NCBI RefSeq assembly: GCF_900094555.1
Contig: NZ_FMAC01000018.1
Coordinates: 1-64,000, forward strand
Direction of reading: 5' to 3'
Source: Martinezella hainanensis
GTDB lineage: Bacteria > Pseudomonadota > Alphaproteobacteria > Rhizobiales > Rhizobiaceae
Length of the DNA stretch: 64,000 nucleotides
This document shows, one piece after another, positions 27,607-36,168 of the stretch (positions within the stretch are counted from its first letter, which is position 1; every line of letters begins with the position of its first letter). The translations under genes and the position numbers were made by a program. The notes below the pieces were generated by a model. The model did not search any database. It had not been told where the DNA came from and worked only from the letters and a program-made list of their open reading frames with translations.

Positions 27607-27891
27607 ATGAAAATCTTTAAAAGTCTCCTTGCGGCGCTTCTGGGTGCTGGCCTGTTGATTGGTGCGGGCACGGCATCAGCTGCACCAATGATGAACATGA
27701 CGAAGCCGGAGGTCCAGTCATCCGTTCAAACGGTCCGTTATGACCACCATCGCCACTGGCATGGCCCGCGACATCACCGGCCTCACAGTTGGGGATCGCA
27801 TCGCAGCTACCGGAGCCATTACTGGCGCGGTCATCATTACGGTTGGTACAAGCACCGTCATCACCACCATCACCGTCACTACCGCTACTAA
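27607..27891 (+). CDS. Secreted His/Arg/Tyr-rich small protein
   Basis: 94 residues. A clean signal peptide (LLAALLGAGLLIGAGTASAA) is followed by a mature part of about 65 residues in which His, Arg, Tyr and Trp dominate. The C-terminal half includes a run of HRHHHHHRH type. GGAGG lies 5-9 bases before the ATG. Such periplasmic or secreted His-rich proteins are common in rhizobia and may bind metals (Ni, Zn, Cu); the binding role is inferred from composition only. It appears to be transcribed alone, with a hairpin about 50 bases after the stop. Confidence 0.8.
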   Translation: MKIFKSLLAALLGAGLLIGAGTASAAPMMNMTKPEVQSSVQTVRYDHHRHWHGPRHHRPHSWGSHRSYRSHYWRGHHYGWYKHRHHHHHRHYRY

Positions 27892-28679
27892 CCAGAGTCC
27901 GCGGAAAGCTGCACAAGTATAGCAAGTATTTAGAGCGTTAGCCGAGGCAGGAATCGAATCTGCCTCGGCAGCGCCGGAAATGGCTATGACAATGTCTCGC
28001 CGAAACGATCAATAGTATCTATGCGGTCAAGGTCATCGACCCGCACCATAGCCCAGTTTCGAAGCGCTTGAATTCGCCACCTCGGAATGAGCCGGCTTGT
28101 TCAACCATCGACGGCTTCCGGAGCGTATCGGCAACATCCGTCAACTGAATCAAACGGTCACCAGCGGAGCTAGTACGATTCATATTCGAAGTGCGTTTGC
28201 TGATATCGAAGTGCCTCTCTCGGACCGCTTATAGCTCTCGTGTAAAAGCCGTCCCTCTGATTGAGGACGCACCTCCTGGGCGAGAGAAACCCCCAGAATG
28301 ATGACAGAGTTCATTTGATGTGCTACCCGGCGTCTGCATAGAGCCCCATGATTGCCGGCAACATCGTCCTTGCAAATTTAAACCATTGAAAATATCGGGA
28401 TATCGCACCTGAAAATAGTGTTCTAATAGTTAGCCGGCTAAACATCAGATAAGCTTAATTATGGAACATCCAAGCGGTTTGTTGGCTGTTGCGTTTTGGG
28501 CTTAAACCGCGCTTTCCACGATTGTGGAAAACTGAAAATGCGGCGGTTTGCGTTGTTGCGTTGGCTCGCTCCGATGGCATGGTTACGTTCATTGAAGAAC
28601 GCGAGTCACCATGACGATCATCAATTTAAGATGATGCGGCGCTATCCTGAGGTACCTGCGACTACTGAGTAACTCGAAA
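27892..28679. other. Intergenic stretch of about 0.8 kb
   Basis: Apart from the hairpin at 27941-27969 nothing is supported. Frames are short and broken on both strands, and the region is more AT-rich than the genes around it. Confidence 0.45.
27941..27969 (+). terminator. Perfect 10-bp hairpin after the His-rich gene
   Basis: Arms GCCGAGGCAG and CTGCCTCGGC flank a 9-base loop, 50 bases after the stop. No T-tract follows. Confidence 0.5.
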
Positions 28680-29408
28680 ATGACGATGCGTCTCCGACTT
28701 GATCCGTTTCTAAAAACGACTGATGCCGAACGGGTCTTTAATGTGCTCCAGAAGTTGAACGCCTGCGGGCTGGACTACGCTGTTACAGGCGGAATGGCAT
28801 TGGAACCGGCTCTTGGTTCTGGCCTTGGCCGCCAACGGGCGCTCAATGATATCGATGTTGTCGTCTCGGGATTCGACGCGCTCCCGCCCGCCCTCGCTTC
28901 CGCATTCATGATCAGCCATGCCAACCCGCATCGTCCAACGGGCAAGCTGGCCATCCAACTTGTGGAACCGGAGCAGCGCGTGCGCATTGACGTGTTCAGC
29001 GCTTGCGGTGATGCGCTGGAGCGGATCGGACCCGCGCTGATTGGCGATCTGGCGATTAAGGTAGTGGCCGTCGAAGACCTTGCCTGTCGCATCGCTTCGG
29101 AAATGATGTGCTTTAGCAGGGGCGACGCCGTTCCGCATAAATGTGCTGACGATCATGCACGTGCAAGTCAGGTCGTCGATATGAAGCTTGTCGAAAAAGC
29201 TTGGCAGGATCAGCGCCGAGAGATTGATCCTCTAACGTATGCTGAAGCGTCCGTTCAGATTGTCGAGGCTCTGAAACGCGATACCGGAGAGCTGGTGAAA
29301 CCAACCTATTCCACGGATACGGATGCAGTTTGCCGTCACTGCTACGATACGGCCAACTTCACTGTTGCGTCGCCGAAATCCATCCTTTCGATATTGGGCT
29401 ACTGCTAG
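28680..29408 (+). CDS. Nucleotidyltransferase-fold protein
   Basis: 242 residues. The N-terminal part has the signature of the polymerase-beta-like nucleotidyltransferase superfamily: YAVTGGMAL (Gly-Gly), then LNDIDVVV with the Asp-x-Asp metal pair, then RIDVFSACG with a third acidic strand. This resembles the minimal or AbiEii-like predicted nucleotidyltransferases. The C-terminal 60 residues contain a CRHCYD cysteine pair. Such enzymes transfer NMP groups to proteins, RNA or drugs; some are toxins of toxin-antitoxin pairs. No partner gene is next to it. The start could be either of two ATGs two codons apart. Confidence 0.6.
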   Translation: MTMRLRLDPFLKTTDAERVFNVLQKLNACGLDYAVTGGMALEPALGSGLGRQRALNDIDVVVSGFDALPPALASAFMISHANPHRPTGKLAIQLVEPEQRVRIDVFSACGDALERIGPALIGDLAIKVVAVEDLACRIASEMMCFSRGDAVPHKCADDHARASQVVDMKLVEKAWQDQRREIDPLTYAEASVQIVEALKRDTGELVKPTYSTDTDAVCRHCYDTANFTVASPKSILSILGYC

Positions 29409-29785
29409 TTCGCAATGGGGAATCGGCCATGTACACATTGAAGCCTGGCATAAAGAGGGACCCTGTTCGGCGCTGGGCGTTGCCTGACCGCATCTTCTTC
29501 GGAAATGGCGCATGCGCCATTCTTGCCGGGGTCTTTTTGCAGGACGCATCCCTTCCCGGATTGTGAATCGGCGTCGCCAAATGACCCTGCCCCTCTTTGA
29601 AATATCAATAGCTTGTGACGCCGATTTAACCCTAACCACCGCGCCGATTCACAGGTACAAGCGCAGCATGCGCATCGTGCCATCCTTGATGCCACAGCCG
29701 GACAATGTCGGCTCGGTCAGTCGATTGTGCTGGCCGAATTTTGAGCATTGATACGAACTCCCGTGAATTGGATCGTCAGCGCGTT
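29409..29785. other. Intergenic stretch without a supported gene
   Basis: 377 bases between the nucleotidyltransferase-like gene and the glyoxalase remnant. Only short frames without ribosome binding sites are present. Confidence 0.4.
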
Positions 29786-29917
29786 CTACCACTGGTCCCA
29801 CTTGGAATGCGGGCCAACACCAAATCCGGGGTCCAGGGGATCATCAAGGACAGCGATGAACTCGATGGAATGTCCATCTGGATCGGCGAAATACCGTGAG
29901 ACCGCTGAATCCAACCC
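29786..29917 (-). pseudogene. C-terminal remnant of a glyoxalase/VOC-family gene
   Basis: Directly after the TAG stop of the monooxygenase-fold gene, and in the same frame, about 43 codons encode a typical VOC-family C-terminus: RYFADPDGHSIEFIAVLDD followed by a short tail ending KWDQW and a stop. There is no start codon or N-terminal half, so this is a gene fragment left by a rearrangement. Confidence 0.6.
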
Positions 29918-29920
29918 AAC

Positions 29921-30256
29921 CTATTTGTTCTCATGGTGAAAGCCATATGCTCGCTGAACAACCGCGACCCGAATTTCATATCGGGAATACCAATCACTGC
30001 GGCCACGACGTTGCGCTTCGACGTGGTCAACGACCGCCTTCCAAGAACGAATGCTTGCTTCATCCGTCCAATAAGAGATCAGTATACCGAAGCCGTCTGC
30101 TCCACGAGCGCTTTCGAATCCAAGATACCCTGGTTGCCGACTAGCCAGCTCGGCCATTGCATAACCCATTTCGCCATAGCCATCGTCGACCTCCGTACGC
30201 TGAGAAGTGAAGCTGACCATGTAGTATGGGGGTTCTGGTAAATTGGCGATACGCAT
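29921..30256 (-). CDS. Antibiotic biosynthesis monooxygenase (ABM)-fold protein
   Basis: 111 residues from the ATG at 30256, chosen because GGAGGG lies 7 bases upstream; an in-frame extension to 30340 is less likely. The sequence has the ABM/EthD-like ferredoxin fold pattern: PYYMVSFTSQ as the first strand, MAELASRQPGYLGFESAR, then ILISYWTDEASIRSWK. ABM-like proteins are small dimeric cofactor-free monooxygenases or stress proteins. A glyoxalase fragment in the same frame follows it. The substrate is unknown. Confidence 0.75.
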   Translation of the reverse strand: MRIANLPEPPYYMVSFTSQRTEVDDGYGEMGYAMAELASRQPGYLGFESARGADGFGILISYWTDEASIRSWKAVVDHVEAQRRGRSDWYSRYEIRVAVVQRAYGFHHENK

Positions 30257-30478
30257 CGAGAGTCCCTCCGAGTTGCCGGATCGCGAGCCAACTCGATACA
30301 TACTTTCAGCAACTGCAAGTCGATGCAACTCACCTCGCAATGAACTGGTCGCAACATAGGCGCAGGGAGATCCGAACCTGTAAAGTCATTTGCTTGTGGT
30401 GGCCGTTCGCCAAGACCATTCAAGATCGCGGCACATCATATGACGCGCCGCCACTTTTCTTGGGCCATTCGGCTTGTC

Positions 30479-31795
30479 TTAAGGACGCAACCGCTTTGGG
30501 GTGCGGCTGAGCAATGTCACCTCTCGAATGCTGGCGGTGCCGAACAAGCGCATCAGAATGCGACCGAGACCGACACCCATGCCTCCATGGGGCGGGCAAC
30601 CAAACCTGAAGAAATCAAGGTAGTCGGAAAGCGCATCGAGTTTGTAACCCCGTTCTGCGGCCTGAGCTATGAGGCGGTCATATCGATGTTCTCGTTGCGC
30701 ACCGGTCGTGATCTCCATCCCGCGCCACAACAGGTCGAAGCCCTTTGTCAGGTCGGGTCGATCCTCTCGCCGCATGTGGTAAAAGGCCCGGTGCCTTGCC
30801 GGATAGTCGGTAATGAATAGAAACTCATGGCCCGTCGTCTCTGCCATATGTTCGGCAAGGATACGTTCGCCTTCACTGTCCAGGTCAGCGCGTGTTCCAA
30901 GCGGGTGCCCTAACCTTTCGAGAATTTCACGCGCTTCTTCAAATGTCAGCTTTGGGAATGGAAGGGTTGGCGGCACGGCTTCAACGCCAAAAAGCTGCTT
31001 GATTGCTTCCCCATGCTCTAAGGCGACAGCGGTTATCGCATGGGATAGCCATCGTTCTTCGATCTCCATCAGCTCGTAATGGTCATCGATCCATCCAATC
31101 TCCATGTCGATTGATGTGAATTCCGTTTCATGACGGGATGTAAAGGACGGTTCAGCTCGGAAGGCCGGACCGACTTCGAACACCTTTTCCATGCCTCCGG
31201 CGATGGCCATCTGCTTATAGAATTGTGGAGATTGAGCCAGGAAGGCTGTCGTGCCGAAGTATTTTACGGCAAACACTTCAGCTCCGGACTCGCTGAAGGT
31301 CCCCATTAGTTTCGGTGAATGGATTTCACGAAAGTCGTGTTGTTTCCAGAACGAGCGCATGGCCTCTTCAAGCGTCGTCTGTACTGCGAAAACGAGCTGC
31401 TGACTTGGATAGCGCAGGCTGACCTGCCGGTGGTCTATCCATTTATCAAGACCGGAATCCTCCGCGATCGGAAGACGGGCATCGGCCAGGCCGCAAATTT
31501 CCGCGCCTTCGATTACGATCTCCAGACCACCAAGTTTCACACTGGGCGCGGCAGTCACCCTTCCCGTCACAACAACGGAACTTTCGGGTGTGAGAGCGTC
31601 GAGTGCGACTGTGAGCCTGGCGGCATCCTTTGCCTGCGTGAGCTGAACCTTTCCGGTCGGATCACGAAGGACGATGAACCTCATGTGCTTCTGGTCGCGA
31701 ATGGTTTCGGCGAAACCACATAGCTTTACGCGTTGCCCGATCAGCGAGTGTAGATCGGCAACGAAGGAACGCTTCAAAGGTGAGGTATGTGACAT
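30479..31795 (-). CDS. aspS2: Second aspartyl-tRNA synthetase, short archaeal/AspRS2 type
   Basis: 438 residues from the ATG at 31795, which has GGAG about 8 bases upstream. An N-terminal OB-fold anticodon-binding domain (VKLCGFAETIRDQKHMRFIV) is followed by a class II catalytic core: motif 1 around FREIHSPKLMGTFSE, motif 2 FRAEPSFTSRHETEFTSID, and motif 3 GMGVGLGRILMRLFG. The length is that of archaeal-type AspRS2, and the GAD insertion of normal bacterial AspRS is absent. The enzyme charges tRNA-Asp and possibly tRNA-Asn. As a housekeeping AspRS must exist elsewhere, this copy may be a resistance form against an AspRS inhibitor or serve non-standard charging. A terminator-like stem sits in its leader. 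Confidence 0.9.
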   Translation of the reverse strand: MSHTSPLKRSFVADLHSLIGQRVKLCGFAETIRDQKHMRFIVLRDPTGKVQLTQAKDAARLTVALDALTPESSVVVTGRVTAAPSVKLGGLEIVIEGAEICGLADARLPIAEDSGLDKWIDHRQVSLRYPSQQLVFAVQTTLEEAMRSFWKQHDFREIHSPKLMGTFSESGAEVFAVKYFGTTAFLAQSPQFYKQMAIAGGMEKVFEVGPAFRAEPSFTSRHETEFTSIDMEIGWIDDHYELMEIEERWLSHAITAVALEHGEAIKQLFGVEAVPPTLPFPKLTFEEAREILERLGHPLGTRADLDSEGERILAEHMAETTGHEFLFITDYPARHRAFYHMRREDRPDLTKGFDLLWRGMEITTGAQREHRYDRLIAQAAERGYKLDALSDYLDFFRFGCPPHGGMGVGLGRILMRLFGTASIREVTLLSRTPKRLRP

Positions 31796-31834
31796 GACTT
31801 TCTCCTGAAAACGGAAAACCGGATCGGAGAAGCC

Positions 31835-31872
31835 AAAACCACAAGCCCTTCCGAAAACCGGCAGGGCTGTGG
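31835..31872 (-). promoter_or_regulatory. Terminator-like stem with T-tract in the aspS2 leader
   Basis: On the minus strand CCACAGCCCT (31872-31863) pairs with AGGGCTTGTGG (31849-31839) with one bulged base, and TTTT follows directly (31838-31835), about 40 bases before the aspS2 start. It could be an attenuator for the synthetase gene or the terminator of an upstream transcript. Confidence 0.45.
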
Positions 31873-32057
31873 TGATCAATGAGCTATGCTAGGAAGCGCA
31901 CACGACATCCACGACCCCGAAGGGGCCGTTATTATTGATCGTGCTTTTCGACAGCGTGCTCATGGCGCACATCTATTCGCAAGAAGATCGAAATGTAAAC
32001 ATGGAATTTCGCAGTCGGGGTTGGCCGCGCCACACTCTGATCCTGCGCCGAAAGTCG

Positions 32058-32429
32058 TCAAACGATGACAGTTCCCTGATGAAACACAATCTTCCAGCCA
32101 TTGCTCGACTTGCGCCACAACGTGGTCCTGCGCGTCCGGCGATCCGGCTCGATCAAAATATAGTTGAACTGATAGAGGTTCTCCGCGATCTCTCGGATTG
32201 AAAAATCTTCGCACGGCCAATCGTGTGACTCAGGCTGCTTGTAGCGTTCCAGAAGGTTCTCGATAACGAATTCGCGACTATAGACCTTGCCGCTTGCGCC
32301 AAGCTCCCAGAACTCTTCGTCCGTCATCGCAAGCAGTTCATCACGGGTGGTACCAAATTCACGACGATGGAAGATCGGCTCACGCGCCCGCAACTCGTTC
32401 AATATTTCAGCAACGGGCACACTGGTCAT
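32058..32429 (-). CDS. NTF2-like / DUF4440-type protein
   Basis: 123 residues with the cone-fold pattern of the SnoaL/NTF2 superfamily. A helix carries the active-pocket acidic residues (FHRREFGTTRDELLAM), the middle part is GKVYSREFVIENLLERY, and the C-terminal strands RTTLWRKSSNGWKIVFHQGT are the usual end of DUF4440 proteins. GGGG lies close before the ATG at 32429. It lies upstream of the aspS2 gene on the same strand with a 262-base gap that holds the stem at 31835-31872. Enzymatic or binding role unknown. Confidence 0.75.
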   Translation of the reverse strand: MTSVPVAEILNELRAREPIFHRREFGTTRDELLAMTDEEFWELGASGKVYSREFVIENLLERYKQPESHDWPCEDFSIREIAENLYQFNYILIEPDRRTRRTTLWRKSSNGWKIVFHQGTVIV

Positions 32430-32459
32430 GATGCCCCTTTTCTCGTCTGTGCGCTTTTG

Positions 32460-32643
32460 TCATACATCTCGTGCCCGCCCAATCTGAACAGGCATCGGTG
32501 CGGTGATCTCCTGGAGCCAGGCGACAATCGTGTCCGCGCAAGTTTCCGGTGAGAGATTGGTATTGTCGATTTCGACGGAAGCCGTCGCGCCTTCATTGAA
32601 CAGCTTCCGTGTCCGAAGCAAATCTCTCAATAGATTCGGATTG
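32460..32643 (-). pseudogene. 3' half of an AAA/kinase-like gene split by the IS21 element
   Basis: Minus-strand coding sequence running out of the left end of the insertion sequence. It begins (after the target duplication) with NLLRDLLRTRKLFNEGA, continues through ETCADTIVAWLQEI and ends at a TGA at 32462-32460. Joined to the 5' half at 34977-35382 with one copy of GATTG removed, the frame is exactly restored, giving a protein of about 195 residues. Confidence 0.85.
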
Positions 32644-32702
32644 TGTCAGTACCGGAGCAATACTCCCCATTAGTGCCGTTTGAATCTTCCCCAGGTGCTG
32701 CG

Positions 32703-32742
32703 GCCGCCGGTCTTCCGGGGCGCGCCCCGGAAGACCGGCGGC
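32703..32742. repeat. 40-bp perfect palindrome between the IS left end and istA
   Basis: GCCGCCGGTCTTCCGGGG, a CGCG centre, and the exact reverse complement. It lies 59 bases inside the element and upstream of istA. The RNA would form a very stable hairpin that could block read-through transcription or translation into the transposase gene. Confidence 0.75.
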
Positions 32743-32787
32743 GCGTCATCGCCGATACTCCTTCCGATGGTCGGAAGGGGGATATTG

Positions 32788-34047
32788 GTGATCAAGCTGA
32801 GGGAGACGATCATGATCCTGGATCTGCATCAGCAGGGGCTGACAGTGTCGGCTATTTCCAGAGAAACAGGCATCGATCGCAAGACGGTGCGTAAATACAT
32901 TGAGCGGGGCCTTGAGGCTCCGGCCTATGGTCCAAGAAAGCCTCGGGCGACGGTCATCGACCCGTTCGCTTCTTACCTGCGGGAGCGGGTAAAGTCCTAC
33001 CCCGGTCTGACCGGCAGTCGATTATTTCGAGAATTGCGTGAACGAGGCTATACCGGCGGCTACACGGCTGTGACGGATTTTCTCCGCGATGTACGCCCCG
33101 TTGCAAGTCAGGGCTTCGAAGTTCGTTTCGAGACGCCGCCCGGTGAGCAGGCCCAGGTCGATTTCGCACAATTCCATGTTGTCTTCACCGACGAACCGAC
33201 GACGCCGAGGATCGTCTGGTTGTTCTCGATGGTGCTGGGTCACAGCCGCCTCATCTGGGCACGCTTCGTCATGCATCAGAACCTGCCGACCGTCCTGCGT
33301 TGCCATATAGCGGCCTTCGAGGCCATTGGTGGCGCTCCACGAGAGGTGCTTTACGACCGGATGAAGACGGCGGTCATCGGCGAAGGCCAGACAGAAGGCA
33401 TCGTCTATAACCGTGCCCTCATCGACCTGGCCCGCCATTATGGATTCCATCCCAAGGCATGCAAGCCTTATCGGGCCAAGACGAAAGGCAAAGTCGAACG
33501 GCCGTTTCGTTATATCCGCGAAGACTTCTTCCTGGCCCGCTCGTTCTGCAATCTCGACGATTTGAACGCCCAGCTCCGGCACTGGCTGGATACCGTCGCC
33601 AATCCAAGGAAACACGCCACAACCCTACGCGTGGTCAATGAAGTCTTTGCCGAGGAGCGGCCACATCTGCGACCATTACCGCTGGCACCGTTCAAATCCG
33701 TTCTGAAGCTGGAGCGCCGGGTGTCGCGGGAAGGCATGGTCAGCGTTGGCGGCAATACCTACAGCGTTCCGGATGCTACGCGAAGTCGAATGGTGGAGGT
33801 CCATTCTCTCGCCGACGAGGTCCGCATCTTCGAGAACGGCATGCTGATCGCAGCCCATCCGGTCCTGGAGGGCCGCAAACAGCGTCGGGTTCATCCTGAC
33901 CATCGACGAGCACTCGTGCCGCAACATCGGTCCAGGACGCGCAACAACCCTATTGTCGTCAAGCCTGCCGGAGACACCGTGCTTCAGCGATCCCTCGCTT
34001 TCTACGATGCCATCGGCAAGGTCCTGGCGCAGGAGGGCCGCCCATGA
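32788..34047 (+). CDS. istA: IS21-family transposase IstA
   Basis: About 420 residues. Start taken at GTG 32788, which gives the usual VIKLRETIMILDL N-terminus and has an AAGGGGG upstream; an ATG at 32767 is possible, and the frame is open further upstream. A helix-turn-helix (GLTVSAISRETGIDRKTVRKYI) comes first, followed by a DDE-type rve integrase core (QAQVDFAQFHV with the first Asp, VLYDRMKTAV with the second, and the Glu in KGKVERPFRYI). A beta-barrel part follows (VSVGGNTYSVP). It catalyses cut and joining of element ends with IstB. Confidence 0.93.
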   Translation: MIKLRETIMILDLHQQGLTVSAISRETGIDRKTVRKYIERGLEAPAYGPRKPRATVIDPFASYLRERVKSYPGLTGSRLFRELRERGYTGGYTAVTDFLRDVRPVASQGFEVRFETPPGEQAQVDFAQFHVVFTDEPTTPRIVWLFSMVLGHSRLIWARFVMHQNLPTVLRCHIAAFEAIGGAPREVLYDRMKTAVIGEGQTEGIVYNRALIDLARHYGFHPKACKPYRAKTKGKVERPFRYIREDFFLARSFCNLDDLNAQLRHWLDTVANPRKHATTLRVVNEVFAEERPHLRPLPLAPFKSVLKLERRVSREGMVSVGGNTYSVPDATRSRMVEVHSLADEVRIFENGMLIAAHPVLEGRKQRRVHPDHRRALVPQHRSRTRNNPIVVKPAGDTVLQRSLAFYDAIGKVLAQEGRP

Positions 34048-34925
34048 GCGCGACCCTTGATGCCATTCCGTCCATGATCGATCGTATCCGTCATGATCTC
34101 GTCGGTCTGAAGATGCCACGTGCACTCGAAGCTCTCGACCATGTGGTTCGACGCCTCGAGCACGGTGAGCTTTCCGCGTTGGAAGCCATTGATATCCTTC
34201 TCTCTGAGGAGCTCACTTTACGCGAGAACAGCCGCATCAAGACCGCACTGCGAATGGGCAGGCTCGCGACGATCAAGACGCTCGCCGGCTTCGACTTCAC
34301 CTTCCAGCCTTCGCTCGATCGCGATCGGATTCTCACCCTGGCGCAGCTCGGCTTCGTCGACCGTCACGAGGCCGTTCATTTCCTTGGTCCGCCGGGAACA
34401 GGCAAAAGCCACCTCGCCACAGCTCTCGGCGTCGAAGCCGTGAAGGCCGGAAAGAGTGTGTATTTTACGACGCTCGCCGACCTCATTGGTTCGCTTGCCC
34501 GTTCCGAACGAGAAGGCAGGCTTCAGGAGCGCATTCGCTTCTTCTGCAGGCCGAGCCTGCTGATCGTCGACGAGATCGGCTATCTGCCCGTCGTCCAGGG
34601 CGGCGGCAATCTGTTCTTCCAGCTCGTCAACGCACGATACGAGCGTGGCGCGATGATACTCACATCAAACCGAGGCTTTGCAGAATGGGGCGATGTGTTC
34701 GGAGACCCCGTCGTCGCCACCGCGCTGCTCGACAGATTGCTTCACCATGCCGTCGTCGTGCAGATCGAGGGATCCAGCTACCGCCTGCGGCAACATGCCG
34801 AGCTGATGCCGGAACATGTCCGATCCAAAGCCTTAATCGCACCCCCGGCGTTCGCGCCACCTCAAAAGCCACGCGGTCGGCCACCAAAAAATCCCCAAAT
34901 CTCATTGGCGTCCACGTCGGCATAA
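34044..34925 (+). CDS. istB: IS21-family helper ATPase IstB
   Basis: 293 residues. An AAA+ DnaC-like ATPase: N-terminal helical domain (residues 1-90), Walker A GPPGTGKSHLA, Walker B LLIVDEIGYLPV, sensor LTSNRGFAEW, and an arginine-rich lid region (LLDRLLHHAVVVQIEG SSYRLR). It overlaps istA by four bases (ATGA). A short Pro/Lys-rich tail (KPRGRPPKNP) extends into the right end of the element. It selects target DNA and regulates IstA. Confidence 0.93.
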   Translation: MSATLDAIPSMIDRIRHDLVGLKMPRALEALDHVVRRLEHGELSALEAIDILLSEELTLRENSRIKTALRMGRLATIKTLAGFDFTFQPSLDRDRILTLAQLGFVDRHEAVHFLGPPGTGKSHLATALGVEAVKAGKSVYFTTLADLIGSLARSEREGRLQERIRFFCRPSLLIVDEIGYLPVVQGGGNLFFQLVNARYERGAMILTSNRGFAEWGDVFGDPVVATALLDRLLHHAVVVQIEGSSYRLRQHAELMPEHVRSKALIAPPAFAPPQKPRGRPPKNPQISLASTSA

Positions 34926-34976
34926 TTGGGGAATTTTACTTCGGCACTTCTGAGGAAAATTCACGCGGCATTGACA

Positions 34977-35382
34977 GATTGCGCTTCTTCCGATGCGCTT
35001 CGCGATCTTCATTGCTCATGCGCCGCGCATTTTCATCCTCCGAACAGGTCAGGACGATGGAGTAGACCCCGCGTTCTCGACGCTCTGCCAACGACAAGAT
35101 CGCTTTCCAATTATCGATCAGGAAATCGTGAGAGCCGCCGGAGGCCACAACACCGGTCATCACTACCGGTTCGCTTGATGGTAATCGTAATATCGCTTCG
35201 AATGCGAGGTTTCGCGTTTTGGTGGCCAGCTCGTAATATTCAGGAGTGCCACGATCCGTCAGTGCGATGGCTATGTTCAGCAGGGTATGATTATCGAGAA
35301 ATCGAGCACGCAATCGTTCTGCAACAATCTTGCCGACGGTATATTTTCCTACCCCGGGCCACCCGTTGAGGTGAATGATCAT
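34977..35382 (-). pseudogene. 5' half of an AAA/kinase-like gene split by the IS21 element
   Basis: Minus strand from the ATG at 35382 (GGAG about 6 bases upstream). It encodes a P-loop protein: IIHLNGWPGVGKYTVG is a Walker A at the very N-terminus, as in AAA_33 / zeta-toxin- or chloramphenicol-phosphotransferase-like kinases. VVMTGVVASGG and SIVLTCSEDENARRM follow. Translation runs into the IS right end after KKRN. The 3' half is at 32460-32643. Substrate unknown; the gene is now disrupted. Confidence 0.85.
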
Positions 35383-36168
35383 CTTACGCTCCGTCCGCAG
35401 ACAACGAATACGCCAGCCGCCGTCGCTCATGATGTGGGGCTGTGAGGGATTGCGACAAGAGCCGCTACAGCACGATGAGCTGGCAAAGGCCGGGATCGAT
35501 TAAAGCTGGCTATGCGATATCGGGCAGGCTACGCAATACCACTACCTGCCCGATTGCCGGGTATTCGACTGCGTGGCGTGGTAAAGCTCGCAAGTCATGG
35601 TAAATATTTGATTACGTCTACGCAGTGGCGGCGTCCTTTTGAAGTTGGCTGCGGCGGCTCTTATCTACCGGCGGTGTCTCTTGGCACCCAGCTTTTCTTG
35701 ATACGGCCATGTTGCTATCCATGCCCAACTCCGAAGTTGAAAAGGGTATGATAGACAAGCCCGCGTCCTATCCTTCGCACGGAGCCAGGTTGAGCCCGTC
35801 TCCGGTGATTCCAGTAACGATCACATCGTGCAGGCCGCTCAGGCGGCATGATAACGCCGGATGACGCCGGCGACATCGATCCTTCAACCGGCAAAAGATG
35901 GTACTGCCTTTTCTCCTCAGGCAAGAACAAAAAGCTGAGAGGCATACGGAGTCCTAAGGGACTGGCCAGGGCGTTCAGGAAGCGCGAACTGGATCCGGAC
36001 GTTTGCAGGAGGAACATCGGCTCCGATTGGCAGACGTTGCAGGTCGCCTTCAAGCCACTCCCTGTCTGCGCCTTCAATCAGACTCCCGTCACTGTCGCCC
36101 TAAAGCCCGTCGGGAAAATCAGCGGACGAAAAGTGCTCTCGTAACCCCTGCCGTTTCACAACCGCAAC
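35383..36168. other. Intergenic stretch holding leader-module copy A
   Basis: No gene is supported. The part 35811-35945 is related to the leader modules at 39505 and 54092. The short frame that ends at 35862 resembles the C-terminal end encoded at 39548, so this may be a decayed copy of that arrangement. Confidence 0.4.
35811..35945 (+). repeat. Leader-module repeat, copy A (degenerate)
   Basis: Starts CCAGTAACGATC, continues through ATCGTGCAGGC and ATGACGCCGGCGACAT, and ends in a segment with GGCAAGAACAAAAAGC. The same order of words is found at 39505-39838 and 54092-54436. In copy A no gene follows in the expected place. Confidence 0.5.

Larger units (their letters stand above)
32644..34976 (+). 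mobile_element. Complete IS21-family insertion sequence with 5-bp target duplication
   Basis: 2333 bases from TGTCAGTACCGG to GCGGCATTGACA, flanked by direct repeats GATTG at 32639-32643 and 34977-34981. Both ends carry two or more copies of an internal repeat with the words TGCCG and TTCCCC about 24 bases apart, as expected for IS21 transposase-binding sites. It carries istA and istB with a 4-base overlap. Both genes are intact, so the element is probably active. It interrupts a kinase-like gene. Confidence 0.93.
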
